44,807 nt of DNA from Bacteroidaceae bacterium (GCA_017617335.1 JAFZWK010000010.1:1-44807), one strand, 5' to 3'; positions 1 to 9,782 are shown, numbered from the stretch's first letter. Notes: generated by a model not told the origin, from the sequence alone. Program-made: numbers and translations.

Positions 1-1765
1 ACTGGAAGCTGACGAACGAAGGGAACTGATTCGTATCCAAAAGGAATTCACAGAACTCCTCCGTCCCAACCTGAAGGAATTGCAGACGGGATTCGAATTC
101 CTGGCCGACATTGAATTCATTCGTGCTAAAGCAAGGTTGGCAGAACAAATCAAAGGAATCTCTCCTGAGATAAGTGACGCTCCTATGTTAGACTGGACGC
201 TGACAAGACATCCTCTGCTGGAAATTAATTTGAAGAAACAGGGAAAGAAAATAGTTCCTTTAGACATCGAGCTACATCGCAAACAACGCATTCTTATCAT
301 CAGTGGTCCCAATGCTGGTGGTAAAAGTGTTTGTCTGAAAACCATAGGGCTACTGCAATACATGCTGCAATGTGGTCTTCCTGTGCCTATGGGAGAAAAT
401 TCCAAAGCTGGAGTATTTCATAACATCTTCATTGACATTGGGGATGAACAAAGCATCGAGGATGACCTCAGTACGTACAGCAGTCATTTGATCAACATGA
501 AAAACATGATGCGTGGATGCGATCCTGCCAGTTTGCTTCTCATTGATGAATTTGGGGGCGGAACGGAGCCTACAATCGGTGGAGCTATTGCAGAAGCTGT
601 GCTAAAACGTTTTGTCCAAAAAGGAACTTTCGGAGTCATAACAACTCATTACCAGAATCTTAAACATTTTGCCGAAAACACAAAAGGAGTTGTAAATGGT
701 GCCATGCTGTATGATCGACACCGTATGGAAGCTCTCTTTCAATTGGAGATTGGCAATCCTGGTAGCAGTTTTGCTATAGAGATTGCCCGAAAAACAGGAC
801 TCCCTGAAGAAGTTATAGAAGATGCAACAGAACTGGTAGGACGAGAATATGTGAATGCTGACAGATACTTGCTCGACATTACACGCGACAAGCGATACTG
901 GGAAAGCAAGCGACAAGCCATTCATTCTCAGGAAAAACAAATGGAGCAGACGATTGACAAATACGAAAAAGAAATCGTCGAATTGCAACAGAGACGGAAG
1001 GAGATCATCCGAGATGCAAAGCAACAAGCCGAGCAAATTATCCGTGAATCTAATGCACAAGTAGAGAATACCATCAAGGAAATACGTGAGGCTCAAGCTG
1101 AAAAGGAACGTACTCGTGAACTGAGACAACAATTGGAGGAATTCCGCAATAGATTGGATGAAGAACTTCAGCAGGAACACGATGACCTGATAGAGAAAAA
1201 GATGCGTCAGATAGAAGAACGCAAGAAACGGAAAGAATTAAAACGTAAGGAAAAGGATAAAAAGACGGGGCAAGCCAGCATGGAGGAAACGGGAATAAAA
1301 ACCAGACAATCCATTGAGGAAGGCTCGTATGTTCGACTGCAAGGACAGAATTCTATAGGAAAAGTGGAAAGCATCTGTGGAGACCAAGCAACCGTTATTT
1401 TTGGTATGATGCGGACTATCGTGAAGAAGAACCGACTCGAACTTTCCTCCGAGCCACCTCATCAGAAAGAAATACCTTTTATCAGCAGACAAACACAAAA
1501 CCAGGTGCGCGAGAAACACTTGCAGTTTCATCAAGACATCGACGTGCGTGGAATGCGGACAGAGGAAGCCATCCAAGCTGTGAGATATTTCATCGATGAT
1601 GCCATCCTGGTGGGAGCAAGCAGAGTACGTATCCTGCATGGAACAGGAGCTGGCATTCTACGGCAAATGATACGTCAATACTTGGCCACCGTCCCTGCCG
1701 TGAAATCAGCTTATGACGAACATGTGCAGTTTGGTGGAGCGGGAATAACCGTTGTGGAACTATAA
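1..1765 (+). CDS. mutS2: Endonuclease MutS2, 3' part (5' end outside window)
   Basis: The frame is open from base 2, so the gene begins upstream of the window; the first in-window TTG at 80 is internal. MutS2 binds and processes recombination intermediates and, in some bacteria, collided ribosomes. Counting from base 80, the protein shows the MutS-family ATPase with Walker A GPNAGGKS (residues 76-83), Walker [14 protein letters not shown] (about 152-164) and a switch histidine in TTHY (about 188-191). A long charged coiled coil follows (about 270-400, rich in E, K, R, Q), then a KOW-like/linker segment and a C-terminal Smr nuclease domain beginning [10 protein letters not shown] with the HGTGAG motif. 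The stop overlaps the stop of the convergent gene by 6 nt. The N-terminal clamp/lever part lies outside the window. Identification is firm. Confidence 0.96.
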   Translation, partial: LEADERRELIRIQKEFTELLRPNLKELQTGFEFLADIEFIRAKARLAEQIKGISPEISDAPMLDWTLTRHPLLEINLKKQGKKIVPLDIELHRKQRILIISGPNAGGKSVCLKTIGLLQYMLQCGLPVPMGENSKAGVFHNIFIDIGDEQSIEDDLSTYSSHLINMKNMMRGCDPASLLLIDEFGGGTEPTIGGAIAEAVLKRFVQKGTFGVITTHYQNLKHFAENTKGVVNGAMLYDRHRMEALFQLEIGNPGSSFAIEIARKTGLPEEVIEDATELVGREYVNADRYLLDITRDKRYWESKRQAIHSQEKQMEQTIDKYEKEIVELQQRRKEIIRDAKQQAEQIIRESNAQVENTIKEIREAQAEKERTRELRQQLEEFRNRLDEELQQEHDDLIEKKMRQIEERKKRKELKRKEKDKKTGQASMEETGIKTRQSIEEGSYVRLQGQNSIGKVESICGDQATVIFGMMRTIVKKNRLELSSEPPHQKEIPFISRQTQNQVREKHLQFHQDIDVRGMRTEEAIQAVRYFIDDAILVGASRVRILHGTGAGILRQMIRQYLATVPAVKSAYDEHVQFGGAGITVVEL

Positions 1766-3922
1766 ATCAACCGTGAAGGAATTCACTGCATCTATAATCC
1801 GATGAATCTGACTATCCGTCAATAAAGGTGAGATGGGCAACGAGAGAATTTCCTGATGAATGCGTTCCGAGATGGGGAATTTCTGATTATTCCATTCCTG
1901 ATAAGCCTTCTGTTTGTGAGGAGGAATAGGATAATGTATCATCGTCTCAATGTCATGCTGATAAAAATAGTCTTTCAACGTGTTGCGATTGGGACAACGT
2001 ACAGGATACACATGAAAGACATTTTCTGCAGGATCTTTGGGGAATTGAGGTTTAATAACCAACGGATTCTGTATTCCTTTATCATACAGTAAAGCTATAT
2101 CACGTCGGCGTTGGTTGTCCTCATCCAAACGTTTCAACTTGACGCAAAGAACCGCAGCCTGCACCTCGTCCATGCGACTGTTTAATCCCTTGTACTCGTT
2201 GACATATTTCACCGAACTCCCATAATTAGCTATCATACGGACTGTGTTTGCCAATTCTTCATCATTAGTTGTGACACATCCTGCATCACCCAATGCTCCC
2301 AGATTTTTGCCTGGATAGAAACTGAATCCTGCAGCATCACCCAATGCTCCAGCAACGATTCCATGATAACGTGCTCCATGAGCCTGGGCAGCATCTTCTA
2401 CAACCCGCAAGTCATGCTTCTTGGCTATCTCGCAAATGGAATCCATATCACAAACGCGACCATAAAGATGGACAGGAAGTATCGCACGGGTACGTTCAGT
2501 AATACAATTTTCAATCAGATCAGGGTCAATGAGATAATCCGATAAACGTGGTTCACAAAGGACTGGAGTCAATCCAGAATTCGTGACAGCCAAAATGGTT
2601 GCAATATAGGTGTTGGAAGGAACAACAACTTCATCTCCATCATGCCAACCACGCAATAGCTTATACGCCATGAGAATCATCGTCAATGCTTCCAACCCAT
2701 TGCCAACAGGAACACAATACTTCGTTCCAACATATTCAGAGAAATGACGGCTGAAACGTTCATTCTCCTTACCCAACAAGTACCATCCTCCCTTTACAAC
2801 ACGTGTCACCTCGTCTGACAATTCAGGTTCAAAAGAATTGTTGATTTGCTTGAGATCAAGATATTTTATCTTCTCGTCTGAGGGAGAGAACTTCTCGTCT
2901 GTCATCTTCATGATGGTGTCGCGATCGAGAAGGACACTATAGGTGTCATAGCAAACGGCACGACCGCCAAATCCTTCTTTCTGGAAGATGAGTCCATGAT
3001 TGAGGACATGACCTCCTTGCTCATTGCTGGTGCCGAAATCCACAAACTCCATGTGTTGATAGCGTTCGTTGATAAGATGACGGAACAAAAGGTCTAATGC
3101 GCCATATTCCCGACCTTCCTCACCAGCTGCTATGTATTGCACATGAGCCACTTGTTTTGTCTCGAAGACAACAACACCTGCAACAATGCGATGGTCCTTG
3201 CGAACCAGATATATCTTGATCTCTCGTGGGAAACGTGACATCAACAATTCCATCTCATCCAGTGAATGAACAGGATGTACATTATGATGAGTCATCAGAA
3301 CATCACTCAGCAATGACCAATACTCCTTCAAGCTCTCCGTATCTCCCTCTGCCATACGGTCGATATAAAATCCATGATCAATCGCCTTCTTGGATTGACG
3401 GACTCGAAGAGTTCGCATGCGAAGTTGATTATGAGTTGAAACTACCGTACTGACCAAGCGACGACTTAATTGAGCCCCAGCACGGAAGAGAGCATAGAGA
3501 TCTTCGCCACATGGATATGGACAATATATATAAGGAATAGGTTTATAAACCAGCTTACGAGCTTGCATATAATCCATATAATAAAGCATTACGTTCTGCA
3601 GGATGTTCATTACCTCCAGTTCCGTCACTTCAGGCATTACCACCAAGCCGCCATACGTTAAACCTTGATGGGAATAGACACAATGTTCCTTCTCAACCCA
3701 ATTGGCAGGAAACACAGCCACCAAATCTTTCGTGGTAAGACTGGATTCCTTGTATTCATCATCAGGCGAGATGCCATCATAAATCATCAATGAACAATCA
3801 AAGAATCGATCTGCATGATAATCCATGAAATTGCGCTGAAAAAGAAAAGTCCCGTTCTTGGACTGAGCAATGAACTGATCCCAAACCTCTTTTCTATTGA
3901 TGGAGTACGGAACTATCGTCAT
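1760..3922 (-). CDS. Fusion of GNAT/FemAB-like acyltransferase and DegT/DnrJ/EryC1 sugar aminotransferase
   Basis: This 720-residue protein has two halves. Residues about 1-340 look like a FemAB/GNAT-fold acyltransferase (segments such as [20 protein letters not shown] and [11 protein letters not shown]). Residues about 352-720 are a complete PLP-dependent DegT/DnrJ/EryC1 aminotransferase: GNGLEAL phosphate-binding loop (408-414), [11 protein letters not shown] with D510 for the pyridine nitrogen, and the Schiff-base lysine K539 in [14 protein letters not shown]. Ordinary DegT enzymes are about 370 residues, so the N-terminal half is an extra domain. The start overlaps the stop of the upstream FdtA-type gene by ATGA (3919-3922), implying translational coupling. 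Inferred role: amination of a dTDP-3-keto-6-deoxyhexose and N-acylation of the product by the fused domain, for a surface polysaccharide. The exact sugar and acyl donor cannot be read from sequence. Confidence 0.88.
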   Translation of the reverse strand: MTIVPYSINRKEVWDQFIAQSKNGTFLFQRNFMDYHADRFFDCSLMIYDGISPDDEYKESSLTTKDLVAVFPANWVEKEHCVYSHQGLTYGGLVVMPEVTELEVMNILQNVMLYYMDYMQARKLVYKPIPYIYCPYPCGEDLYALFRAGAQLSRRLVSTVVSTHNQLRMRTLRVRQSKKAIDHGFYIDRMAEGDTESLKEYWSLLSDVLMTHHNVHPVHSLDEMELLMSRFPREIKIYLVRKDHRIVAGVVVFETKQVAHVQYIAAGEEGREYGALDLLFRHLINERYQHMEFVDFGTSNEQGGHVLNHGLIFQKEGFGGRAVCYDTYSVLLDRDTIMKMTDEKFSPSDEKIKYLDLKQINNSFEPELSDEVTRVVKGGWYLLGKENERFSRHFSEYVGTKYCVPVGNGLEALTMILMAYKLLRGWHDGDEVVVPSNTYIATILAVTNSGLTPVLCEPRLSDYLIDPDLIENCITERTRAILPVHLYGRVCDMDSICEIAKKHDLRVVEDAAQAHGARYHGIVAGALGDAAGFSFYPGKNLGALGDAGCVTTNDEELANTVRMIANYGSSVKYVNEYKGLNSRMDEVQAAVLCVKLKRLDEDNQRRRDIALLYDKGIQNPLVIKPQFPKDPAENVFHVYPVRCPNRNTLKDYFYQHDIETMIHYPIPPHKQKAYQEWNNQKFPISERIHQEILSLPISPLLTDSQIHRIIDAVNSFTVDL

Positions 3923-4347
3923 TTTCCAATGAATTTAAGAAACTCCTCATAGGAATGGATATAATCATCCGCATCGTAGAAATCAGAAGCCAGACATACG
4001 CAGGAAGCTTGTTGAGAGAAATCGGACTGAATGCTCCAGACTCCTGGAGGAATCAAGACACCTACGTTGGGGCTGTCCATCAGCAATGTAACCTTCAAGT
4101 CACCATCATCAAGCAAAACCTGAAAACTTCCTCCCAAAGGGAACAATACCATCGAACATGTGCGGTGAGCATGATCGCCACGAGATTGACCGTCTGCTAT
4201 GTCGTAAGTCCAGAACACACGCTTGATCTCAAAGGGGATTTCCTTTCCGCATTCGCCATAGGCAAGCATGCCTCTGATATCCACCACATTAGGCAAGGTT
4301 ATCAACTTACAGCCTTTGGGCAAAATCTGCGAATTAACTTTATTCAT
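3919..4347 (-). CDS. fdtA: FdtA/WxcM-type cupin, dTDP-4-keto-6-deoxyhexose 3,4-ketoisomerase
   Basis: A protein of 142 residues, the usual size of a single-domain FdtA. It shows [10 protein letters not shown] near the N-terminus, the cupin signature RGDHAHRTC with the two histidines expected in the active site, and the ending [12 protein letters not shown]...[11 protein letters not shown] typical of the family. The enzyme moves the keto group of dTDP-4-keto-6-deoxyglucose from C4 to C3, which gives the substrate for a DegT aminotransferase; such a gene follows with an ATGA overlap. The start ATG at 4345-4347 was chosen because any extension runs antisense through the tRNA-Ser gene. A TATCTTTG box lies 17 nt upstream. 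Which epimer is made (FdtA or the related QdtA) is not decidable by eye. Confidence 0.9.
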   Translation of the reverse strand: MNKVNSQILPKGCKLITLPNVVDIRGMLAYGECGKEIPFEIKRVFWTYDIADGQSRGDHAHRTCSMVLFPLGGSFQVLLDDGDLKVTLLMDSPNVGVLIPPGVWSIQSDFSQQASCVCLASDFYDADDYIHSYEEFLKFIGK

Positions 4348-4364
4348 TCCTTGTAATTTTGGGG

Positions 4365-4372
4365 CAAAGATA
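4365..4372 (-). promoter_or_regulatory. -7 box of the fdtA operon
   Basis: Minus-strand TATCTTTG matches the Bacteroidetes -7 consensus TAnnTTTG and lies 17 nt before the ATG of the ketoisomerase gene. No good TTTG is seen at the -33 position, so the call rests on the -7 box and location. Confidence 0.55.
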
Positions 4373-4391
4373 AAAAAAAAACATGGATTTG

Positions 4392-4423
4392 TTTGTGGGA
4401 TTAACAAAAAACATCTATCTTTG
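4392..4423 (+). promoter_or_regulatory. Promoter of the tRNA-Ser/tRNA-Glu pair
   Basis: TTTG at 4392-4395, a 20-nt spacer, then TATCTTTG at 4416-4423: a full Bacteroidetes -33/-7 pair about 50 nt upstream of the first tRNA. It is divergent from the fdtA promoter. Confidence 0.75.
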
Positions 4424-4475
4424 CACCGCATTTGAGAGAAATGCCTGCCTGAAGCAGTATCTTTTTGGTACAAAA

Positions 4476-4565
4476 GGAAGTTTGGGTGAGTGGCTGAAAC
4501 CACCAGTTTGCTAAACTGACGTGCGGGTAACCGTACCGGGGGTTCGAATCCCCCAGCTTCCGCCA
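4476..4565 (+). tRNA. tRNA-Ser (anticodon GCT)
   Basis: A class II tRNA of 90 nt. The acceptor arms GGAAGTT and AGCTTCC pair over 7 bp with one G-T pair. The anticodon loop TTGCTAA lies between CAGT and ACTG. A long variable arm follows (about 4520-4538), then the T arm with GGTTCGAATCC, discriminator G and an encoded CCA at 4563-4565. It reads AGC/AGU serine codons. It is co-transcribed with the tRNA-Glu gene 23 nt downstream. Confidence 0.95.
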
Positions 4566-4588
4566 GGAGTTTTCTCACAATGCGTAAC

Positions 4589-4660
4589 GGCGCTTTCGTC
4601 TAGCGGCTAGGACACATGCCTCTCACGCATGGAACACGGGTTCGATTCCCGTAGGCGCTA
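4589..4660 (+). tRNA. tRNA-Glu (anticodon CTC)
   Basis: A 72-nt tRNA. Acceptor GGCGCTT pairs with AGGCGCT, including two G-T pairs. The anticodon stem CATGC/GCATG encloses loop CTCTCAC, giving anticodon CTC, and the T arm CGGGTTCGATTCCCG is intact. The discriminator is A at 4660 and the CCA end is not encoded (CAA follows), unlike the adjacent tRNA-Ser. A terminator follows directly. Confidence 0.94.
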
Positions 4661-4664
4661 CAAG

Positions 4665-4688
4665 GGGAGTCTTTTGACTCCCTTTTTT
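4665..4688 (+). terminator. Terminator of the tRNA operon
   Basis: GGGAGTC (4665-4671), TTTT loop, GACTCCC (4676-4682), then a run of six T. This is a classic intrinsic terminator 5 nt after tRNA-Glu. Confidence 0.88.
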
Positions 4689-4707
4689 ATTGTCTTTTTC
4701 TTATAAC

Positions 4708-5331
4708 CTATCTAATAAATGACATAGGTTGCCATTCCTCACGTTCAGGATATTGAGGAATTCCACTGGCATGGATTTTCTGTAAGAGAAATGTCATGTT
4801 GTTGGCTAAAGTGCGCATGGTCTGCATACCTTCAGTGTCAAGTGCTGCCTGTCCTGGTTCACGACCATAGGCTATATTCCAATATTGAGAAGTTACCACA
4901 GGCATGTTCATCATCTGGAAGGCAATATTCATCGTCTGAAAAGCGGCCGTAGCACCTCCTCTACGGCATACGGCAACAGCTGCTGCTGGTTTGTTGACAA
5001 ACAAATAACCTGCCGAAAAGAACATGCGCTGCATCAATGATAGTGCAGCACCTATGGGCTGACCATAATAGACAGGTGAACCAATGATGAAAGCATCACA
5101 GTTCGCCATTTTTTCTGTGACTCGATTACAGATATCATCATCGAACACACAACGGCCCAACTTCTTAGTTTTGCATTGTGCACAGGCGATGCATGAGCGC
5201 ACAGGTTTCACCCCCACCTGCACAATCTCGGTTTCTATCCCATTCTTCTCCAGCTGCCTTGCCACCTCACTCAAAGCGATGTTGGTATTGCCCTGATTAT
5301 GAGGGCTTGCATTAACTAAAAGTACTCGCAT
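4708..5331 (-). CDS. Flavodoxin-fold NAD(P)H-dependent FMN oxidoreductase family protein
   Basis: A cytosolic protein of 207 residues. The N-terminus MRVLLVNASPHNQGNTN is the FMN-phosphate-binding loop of the NADPH-dependent FMN reductase/flavodoxin_2 group. Residues 46-54 contain CIACAQC, followed by a further cysteine in GRCVFDDD, as in iron-sulfur flavoproteins or their cluster-less relatives. The segment DAFIIGSPVYYGQPIGAALSLMQRM is the conserved second flavin-contact region. Four spaced cysteines might bind a cluster, but the classic compact CX2CX2CX4-7C motif is not obvious, so this is left open. It is likely a redox enzyme acting on quinones or another small electron acceptor. It is followed by a 76-nt spacer to the DUF362 gene on the same strand, so the two may be co-transcribed. 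Confidence 0.85.
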   Translation of the reverse strand: MRVLLVNASPHNQGNTNIALSEVARQLEKNGIETEIVQVGVKPVRSCIACAQCKTKKLGRCVFDDDICNRVTEKMANCDAFIIGSPVYYGQPIGAALSLMQRMFFSAGYLFVNKPAAAVAVCRRGGATAAFQTMNIAFQMMNMPVVTSQYWNIAYGREPGQAALDTEGMQTMRTLANNMTFLLQKIHASGIPQYPEREEWQPMSFIR

Positions 5332-5407
5332 AAATAGTTAGATTCAATTAAATATTGTATGACATCATTTCCTTCTTCTCCATTTGTAAGAGCAATTCTG
5401 CAACGTA

Positions 5408-6421
5408 TTACTCTTTCCGCACAAACGGTTTCAAACCCTTCACGGCATCAGCAGCAGTAATGCGTTTGCCGTCATTATCGAGATCAATGAGAATATAGCG
5501 GTTGTTGCCCATACCCAACTCCTTCATATAAGTAAGTTGACGTAAACCGTGACGTGTCTCGATGCGTTCCACCATATCGTGATGCTCCTCAGCCGTCATC
5601 GCATAAATAATGTCGATGCAAGCCTGATCGATGGCAAGGATGTCTGTCGAGGAGAGGATACCTACGTCAGGAGTCACTACAGGCTCTGCCGCCAAACCCT
5701 CACAGTCGCACGATACTGACATGTTACGCATCACATTAACGTAAGTAACATGTTCGCCAAAATAATCGATAGTGGCTTTGGTAGATTCAGTCATGCGCTC
5801 CATGAACTCCTCTTCCTTGATGTCCCATTGGTCATCCTGATTGGGTGTCGTATGAATCCATGCCTTACCGATGCGTCCATCAGCACAACCTATGCCGATG
5901 TTCTTGTTCGAACCGCCAAAACCGCCGTTCGTATGTCCCTTGAAATGGGTCAACGTCACCATAGCGTCATAATTCGTCAGATGTGAGCCGACTGCCATCT
6001 TCTTGAACCACTTGCCACCAATGACAGGTAATGTAGTGGTACCTTGCTCATCCATTATGTCAACTGGGCAGAACGTCCAGCCATTCACTTCCAGCGTCTT
6101 GCGGTGTTGTTCTGTGGTGTAGCGGTCGCCTTCGTAATACGTATTTGTCTCGATAATGCTGGCTTTCGGCAGGTCTTTCGCCATCAATGCTTTCATCCAT
6201 TCGCGCGGAATGATGTTGGGACCATTCTGTTCACCTGTATGCAACTTCACACCCACATGCCCACATATTTTCTCATTTACCTGCTCATAGGCTTTAATAA
6301 GTCCCTCAGCAGAAAGGTTACGTGTGAAATATACGACAGACTCATTGCCTGTCCTTTCTTCGTAAGGCACAAATTTGTTGCCATCTGTGCTGGGAATTGG
6401 ATTAATGTTCATTTGTACCAT
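5408..6421 (-). CDS. DUF362 family protein
   Basis: A 337-residue protein with the DUF362 layout: VYFTRNLSAEGLIKAYEQV near the N-terminus, GVKLHTGEQNGPNIIPREWM (about 57-76), VTLTHFKGHTNGGFGGSNKNIGIGCADGRIGKAW (about 156-190), and a C-terminal segment with LAIDQACIDIIYAM. DUF362 proteins are putative redox or metal-binding proteins, often with ferredoxin domains. Here no CX2CX2CX3C ferredoxin cluster is present, so this is the ferredoxin-less form. The start may be ATG at 6421 or the ATG three codons later; both lack a clear ribosome site. Its neighbour is the flavodoxin-fold gene, consistent with a redox role, but the function is unknown. Confidence 0.85.
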   Translation of the reverse strand: MVQMNINPIPSTDGNKFVPYEERTGNESVVYFTRNLSAEGLIKAYEQVNEKICGHVGVKLHTGEQNGPNIIPREWMKALMAKDLPKASIIETNTYYEGDRYTTEQHRKTLEVNGWTFCPVDIMDEQGTTTLPVIGGKWFKKMAVGSHLTNYDAMVTLTHFKGHTNGGFGGSNKNIGIGCADGRIGKAWIHTTPNQDDQWDIKEEEFMERMTESTKATIDYFGEHVTYVNVMRNMSVSCDCEGLAAEPVVTPDVGILSSTDILAIDQACIDIIYAMTAEEHHDMVERIETRHGLRQLTYMKELGMGNNRYILIDLDNDGKRITAADAVKGLKPFVRKE

Positions 6422-6485
6422 ATTTTTGTTTGAATTGTTGCCTGAAATGACTGTTTATAAAACTTCCATCATTATTATTAAATAC

Positions 6486-7058
6486 TTAGATAATCTTCCC
6501 TCTTATTTTTTCGAACATCCAGCAGTCTAGCTCATGGCCATTTATTACGCCAACAGCTTGAAGATAAGAGTATATCAGTATGGAGCCAAGAAATCTGAAA
6601 CCTCGTTTCTTCAAATCCTTTGCGATGACATCAGAGAGCTCGTTCCTCGTCAGCAACTCGCCATCCAGATGAAGCTGATAAATATGGGTTTGACCCTCAG
6701 AGAAATGCCACAGATAATTGTCAAAGCTGCCAAACTCTTGCTGAATCCTGATGAATTTACTGGCGTTGATGATAATGGCTTCAATCTTCCTTCGAGACTT
6801 GATCATCCCTGGGTATGCCATAATCCTGTTCACGTCATCTTCGGTAAACAAAGCCACCTTCTCATAGTCGAAGTCGGCAAAGCATGCCCTGAAAATGTCA
6901 CGCTTACGAAGCATCAATATCCAACTTAGACCAGCAGACAAGGATTCCAGCATCAGATACTCATATAACATTCTGTCTGAATGACAAGGAATGCCCCACT
7001 CCGTATCGTGATACTTCTCCAGAAGTCCACCATCCTGACACCATTCGCATTTCTTCAT
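6486..7058 (-). CDS. tag: DNA-3-methyladenine glycosylase I
   Basis: A base-excision repair enzyme that removes 3-methyladenine from alkylated DNA. The 190-residue product starts MKKCEWC, then KYHDTEWG and LSWILMLRKRDIFRACFADFDYEKVA, typical of TagA. The zinc-snap ligands are all visible: Cys4, His17 (KYHDTEW) and the C-terminal H-x3-C in GHELDCW. The ATG at 7058 is preferred over an in-frame TTG four codons upstream because it aligns the N-terminal cysteine with the family and has GAAAGG a few bases before it. The length is normal for the family. The gene stands alone, divergent from the peptide/LRR module to the right. Confidence 0.95.
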   Translation of the reverse strand: MKKCEWCQDGGLLEKYHDTEWGIPCHSDRMLYEYLMLESLSAGLSWILMLRKRDIFRACFADFDYEKVALFTEDDVNRIMAYPGMIKSRRKIEAIIINASKFIRIQQEFGSFDNYLWHFSEGQTHIYQLHLDGELLTRNELSDVIAKDLKKRGFRFLGSILIYSYLQAVGVINGHELDCWMFEKIRGKII

Positions 7059-7228
7059 AGAACCTTTCAACTGATAGCTTCAATAATCATCGAATTCTAT
7101 TTATTCTTTCTCTTCTCTTTTACAGTTTGTTCTGTGTTTGCAAAGATAGTGTTTTTCTTTGAATTGGAGAACTTCGTTTCTTTCCACACCTTATTTTATT
7201 TAATTACCTTATTATTTTTAATCAAAAA

Positions 7229-7260
7229 TTTGGTGCTTTACATGATTATGTCTATTTTTG
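7229..7260 (+). promoter_or_regulatory. Promoter of the first peptide/LRR module
   Basis: TTTG at 7229-7232, a 20-nt spacer, then TATTTTTG at 7253-7260: a full Bacteroidetes promoter. It predicts a leader of about 60 nt before the 48-residue peptide gene. Confidence 0.7.
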
Positions 7261-7325
7261 CAAAATAATTAATGCATTATCATAACAAAAAAAAATTGTT
7301 CAACAAAAATATTTGTCAAAAACAA

Positions 7326-7472
7326 ATGAAAAAGAAAGAACTTTACGTTAAGCCAGTGGCTAAAAAGATGACACTGGAAGTTAGCAGCCTTATCCTGGTA
7401 GGCTCAACCTGGACCAACGACAATTTCTCAAAAAAGGAAAGTTTCGAGGACGAGGACGAGGAGCAATGGTAA
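7326..7472 (+). CDS. 48-residue acidic-tail peptide, copy 1
   Basis: A small protein of 48 residues. It has a basic, proline-containing N-terminus (MKKKELYVKPVAKK), a short hydrophobic centre (SLILVG) and a very acidic C-terminus ending EDEDEEQW. The start at 7326 is preferred over an ATG at 7272 because the second copy (9783-9929) conserves sequence from this ATG onward; the two copies differ at only a few residues. It lies 62 nt upstream of a secreted LRR gene on the same strand and after a good promoter, so the pair is probably one transcript. No signal peptide with a cleavage site is visible. Function is unknown: possible roles are leader peptide, secreted peptide precursor or partner of the LRR protein. 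Conservation of both sequence and spacing in the duplication argues that it is a real gene. Confidence 0.75.
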   Translation: MKKKELYVKPVAKKMTLEVSSLILVGSTWTNDNFSKKESFEDEDEEQW

Positions 7473-7534
7473 CCTTACGGGAACACTATTCGAGTTTTAA
7501 TATCAGAAATTATTAACAAGAAACAAAAAAGAAT

Positions 7535-9481
7535 ATGAAAAAGTATATCTACGCGTTTATTGCAACCATTTGCCTGCCCCTTTGCGCTCAGGCTCAGTTG
7601 TTGGAACTAACATCAGACAACTTCCCTGATGACAAATTCCTCGCCTTTGTTTCCACCTTCGATACAGATGGCGAAGAAGGTCTTTCTGAAGCTGAAATCT
7701 TGGCCGTTACGTCAATGGATTGTTCTAATCTTAAAATAGCAGATCTTACAGGTATTGAGTATTTCTCAAATCTCGAGACCCTCGATTGTTCCAACAATAA
7801 ATTGACCTCCCTTGAAGTGACACCCCTTGAGAAGTTGGTAAAACTAAATTGTCATCATAACAAGAACCTCGCAAGTCTTACTGTGGGCAATTACTTTCTT
7901 GAAGAACTCTATGCCAATAATTGCAATCTAACTTCAGCTGATTTGTCAAATTGCCCAGCATTGAAGAAAATCCGTCTCTATCGCAATCCAAATCTTGCTT
8001 CTGCCTACTTTGGTGAGATTTCAGAGGTTGTGACACTGGAAATCTTTGAGTGTAGCCTTACCTCACTTGACATCACCAAAATGGAGAAACTGGATTGGGT
8101 CTCAGCAGGAACTAATCAACTTAAAGAATTGGATCTCTCTGGCAACCCTGTGCTGACAAATGTTACTTGCGAAGAGAACCAAATCTCAGAGCTTGATTTC
8201 TCCAAAAACCCCGATCTTGAGACCGTGAGATTTGAGAATAACACAATCTCCGAGATTGACGTTACTATACTTCCCAATCTTGAGTTGCTATGGTGTGGCG
8301 ACAATCTATTGAAGGAACTTGATCTTTCTAAAAATACAAAACTATATTCGCTGCGTTGTGAGAATAATGAGATTTCAAAGCTCGATGTAACCAACAGTCC
8401 CGACTTGCTTTATATCCAGTGCGAAAACAATCATCTCACAACTCTCGATTTGTCAAAGAACACCAAACTTGCTTTTGTTCACTCTCCTGGCCACAGTAAA
8501 TTTTATGATATCAGCCCTCAGACAGCCGTTATCGATGCTATCGTTGTTGGCGACAATAGAGAGAAGGTGGCTCTGCCTCTTATTCCCTCTTCAGAGTCGT
8601 CAGAGGTTAAGGCTTCCCAGTTCTCAAATCTGAAAGTTGACAAAAAGAGTCTTGATGCAAGTCTTGTAGAAGCCAACCTTGTTGTGGCCGATGACCCGAA
8701 GGCTGACGTCGATCTCTACGGCAAGACAGCCAGCTATGACTATCTGGTTCCTTGCGGCACAGAAGGTGCTACCGCTGACCAAACTAAAATGAATGTCACC
8801 ATCACTACATATCCTTATGTGATGTATGTGAATCCTAACAGTAAGGATGATAAAGACCCATTCTATTCTGGTACTCTGATTGTCGACTACGATGCTGAGG
8901 TTCCCGAAGGTGCCGAGGCTTACATCGCCACTGATATCCAAGTCACTCTCGAAGAGATGTACTATGATGGTATGAAAAGGACCTTCGACCAGCTTCAAAT
9001 GACCAAGGTGGGTGATGCTGGTGATGTCATCCCCGCCAACACTCCGATCTACGTGAAGGCTGCCACTGAGAATGGTCTCTTTGCTTTCGGCCGCAACATT
9101 GAAGAGAAAGAAGTGGTGACCATTCCCGAGGGCAACATTCTGCAGGGTACTCTCACCGATCTGGATGTAGATTACCAGTCAGTGCTCACCCTTGGTCGCG
9201 AGCAAGGAAAGGGCACAGGTATGGTTGGCTTCTGGCGCTATCGTGGCCAGCAGGTTGCCGCACACCGCGCATACATCCCCGCCTCCGTACTTACCAGTAC
9301 TGAGAGCAGTGGTGACGTGAAGGGACTCGTACTCAACTTCAACAACGATGCTACAGGCATCCGTCAGATTGAGAGCAACGAGGAGAGCGGTGCATGGTAC
9401 AACCTGCAGGGTATGCAGATGGCAGCACCCGTACAGAAGGGAATCTACATCCAGAATGGAAAGAAGTTTATCGTCAGATAA
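7535..9481 (+). CDS. Secreted leucine-rich repeat protein, copy 1
   Basis: A 648-residue secreted protein. The signal peptide MKKYIYAFIATICLPLCAQA is followed by an EF-hand/dockerin-like loop (FDTDGEEGLSEAE, about residues 43-55, with aspartates and a terminal glutamate spaced for calcium). About ten LRRs of roughly 21 residues follow (units like LETLDCSNNKLTSLEV and LELLWCGDNLLKELDLSKN, about 70-300). A beta-rich region (about 310-600) then leads to a conserved tail NLQGMQ...KGIYIQNGKKFIVR. The tail resembles the end of type IX-type or Prevotella surface sorting signals and is shared with other secreted proteins here. LRR proteins of this kind usually mediate adhesion or protein binding at the cell surface; the ligand is unknown. 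It is a paralogue of the next LRR gene, with very similar 3' ends. Confidence 0.88.
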   Translation: MKKYIYAFIATICLPLCAQAQLLELTSDNFPDDKFLAFVSTFDTDGEEGLSEAEILAVTSMDCSNLKIADLTGIEYFSNLETLDCSNNKLTSLEVTPLEKLVKLNCHHNKNLASLTVGNYFLEELYANNCNLTSADLSNCPALKKIRLYRNPNLASAYFGEISEVVTLEIFECSLTSLDITKMEKLDWVSAGTNQLKELDLSGNPVLTNVTCEENQISELDFSKNPDLETVRFENNTISEIDVTILPNLELLWCGDNLLKELDLSKNTKLYSLRCENNEISKLDVTNSPDLLYIQCENNHLTTLDLSKNTKLAFVHSPGHSKFYDISPQTAVIDAIVVGDNREKVALPLIPSSESSEVKASQFSNLKVDKKSLDASLVEANLVVADDPKADVDLYGKTASYDYLVPCGTEGATADQTKMNVTITTYPYVMYVNPNSKDDKDPFYSGTLIVDYDAEVPEGAEAYIATDIQVTLEEMYYDGMKRTFDQLQMTKVGDAGDVIPANTPIYVKAATENGLFAFGRNIEEKEVVTIPEGNILQGTLTDLDVDYQSVLTLGREQGKGTGMVGFWRYRGQQVAAHRAYIPASVLTSTESSGDVKGLVLNFNNDATGIRQIESNEESGAWYNLQGMQMAAPVQKGIYIQNGKKFIVR

Positions 9482-9522
9482 CACTCTAAGTCTTTCTCAT
9501 TAGAACATTTGTTAAAGTTAGG

Positions 9523-9552
9523 GGATGTGTCAAGGCACATCCTCCTTTTTTT
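9523..9552 (+). terminator. Terminator after LRR copy 1
   Basis: GGATGTG (9523-9529), a 6-nt loop, CACATCC (9536-9542), followed by TCC and seven T. It separates the two tandem modules. The rest of the spacer to 9782 is AT-rich; it holds a -7-like TAAATTTG at 9712-9719 with no well-spaced TTTG upstream, the likely weak promoter of module 2. Confidence 0.8.
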
Positions 9553-9782
9553 GCATCCAAACCGCGCAATCCCCGTCTTAGCTTGTCAATCAAGACCATA
9601 AAAACCCTTTTTTAACAACAAATTCAAGCGCCCAAGCGCACTTTTATGATTTTTTAACAGTAAATCAAGCCTTTTTTTGAATGTAAAGAAACACATTTGG
9701 CAAAATCTGCGTAAATTTGTGCCCAGATAATGAGTTTTACACAGAAAGAAAAAACGTTAAATATAAATTTATTTAAAAACAA

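Noticed and set aside
4348-4578. N-terminal extension of the fdtA frame running to 4578
   Set aside because: It runs antisense through the tRNA-Ser gene and gives the well-known false peptide type EAGGFEPPVRL; the cupin starts at 4347.
7326-7472. RiPP precursor call for the 48-residue peptide
   Set aside because: No modifying enzyme, C39 peptidase or dedicated exporter lies next to it; kept as a peptide of unknown function.
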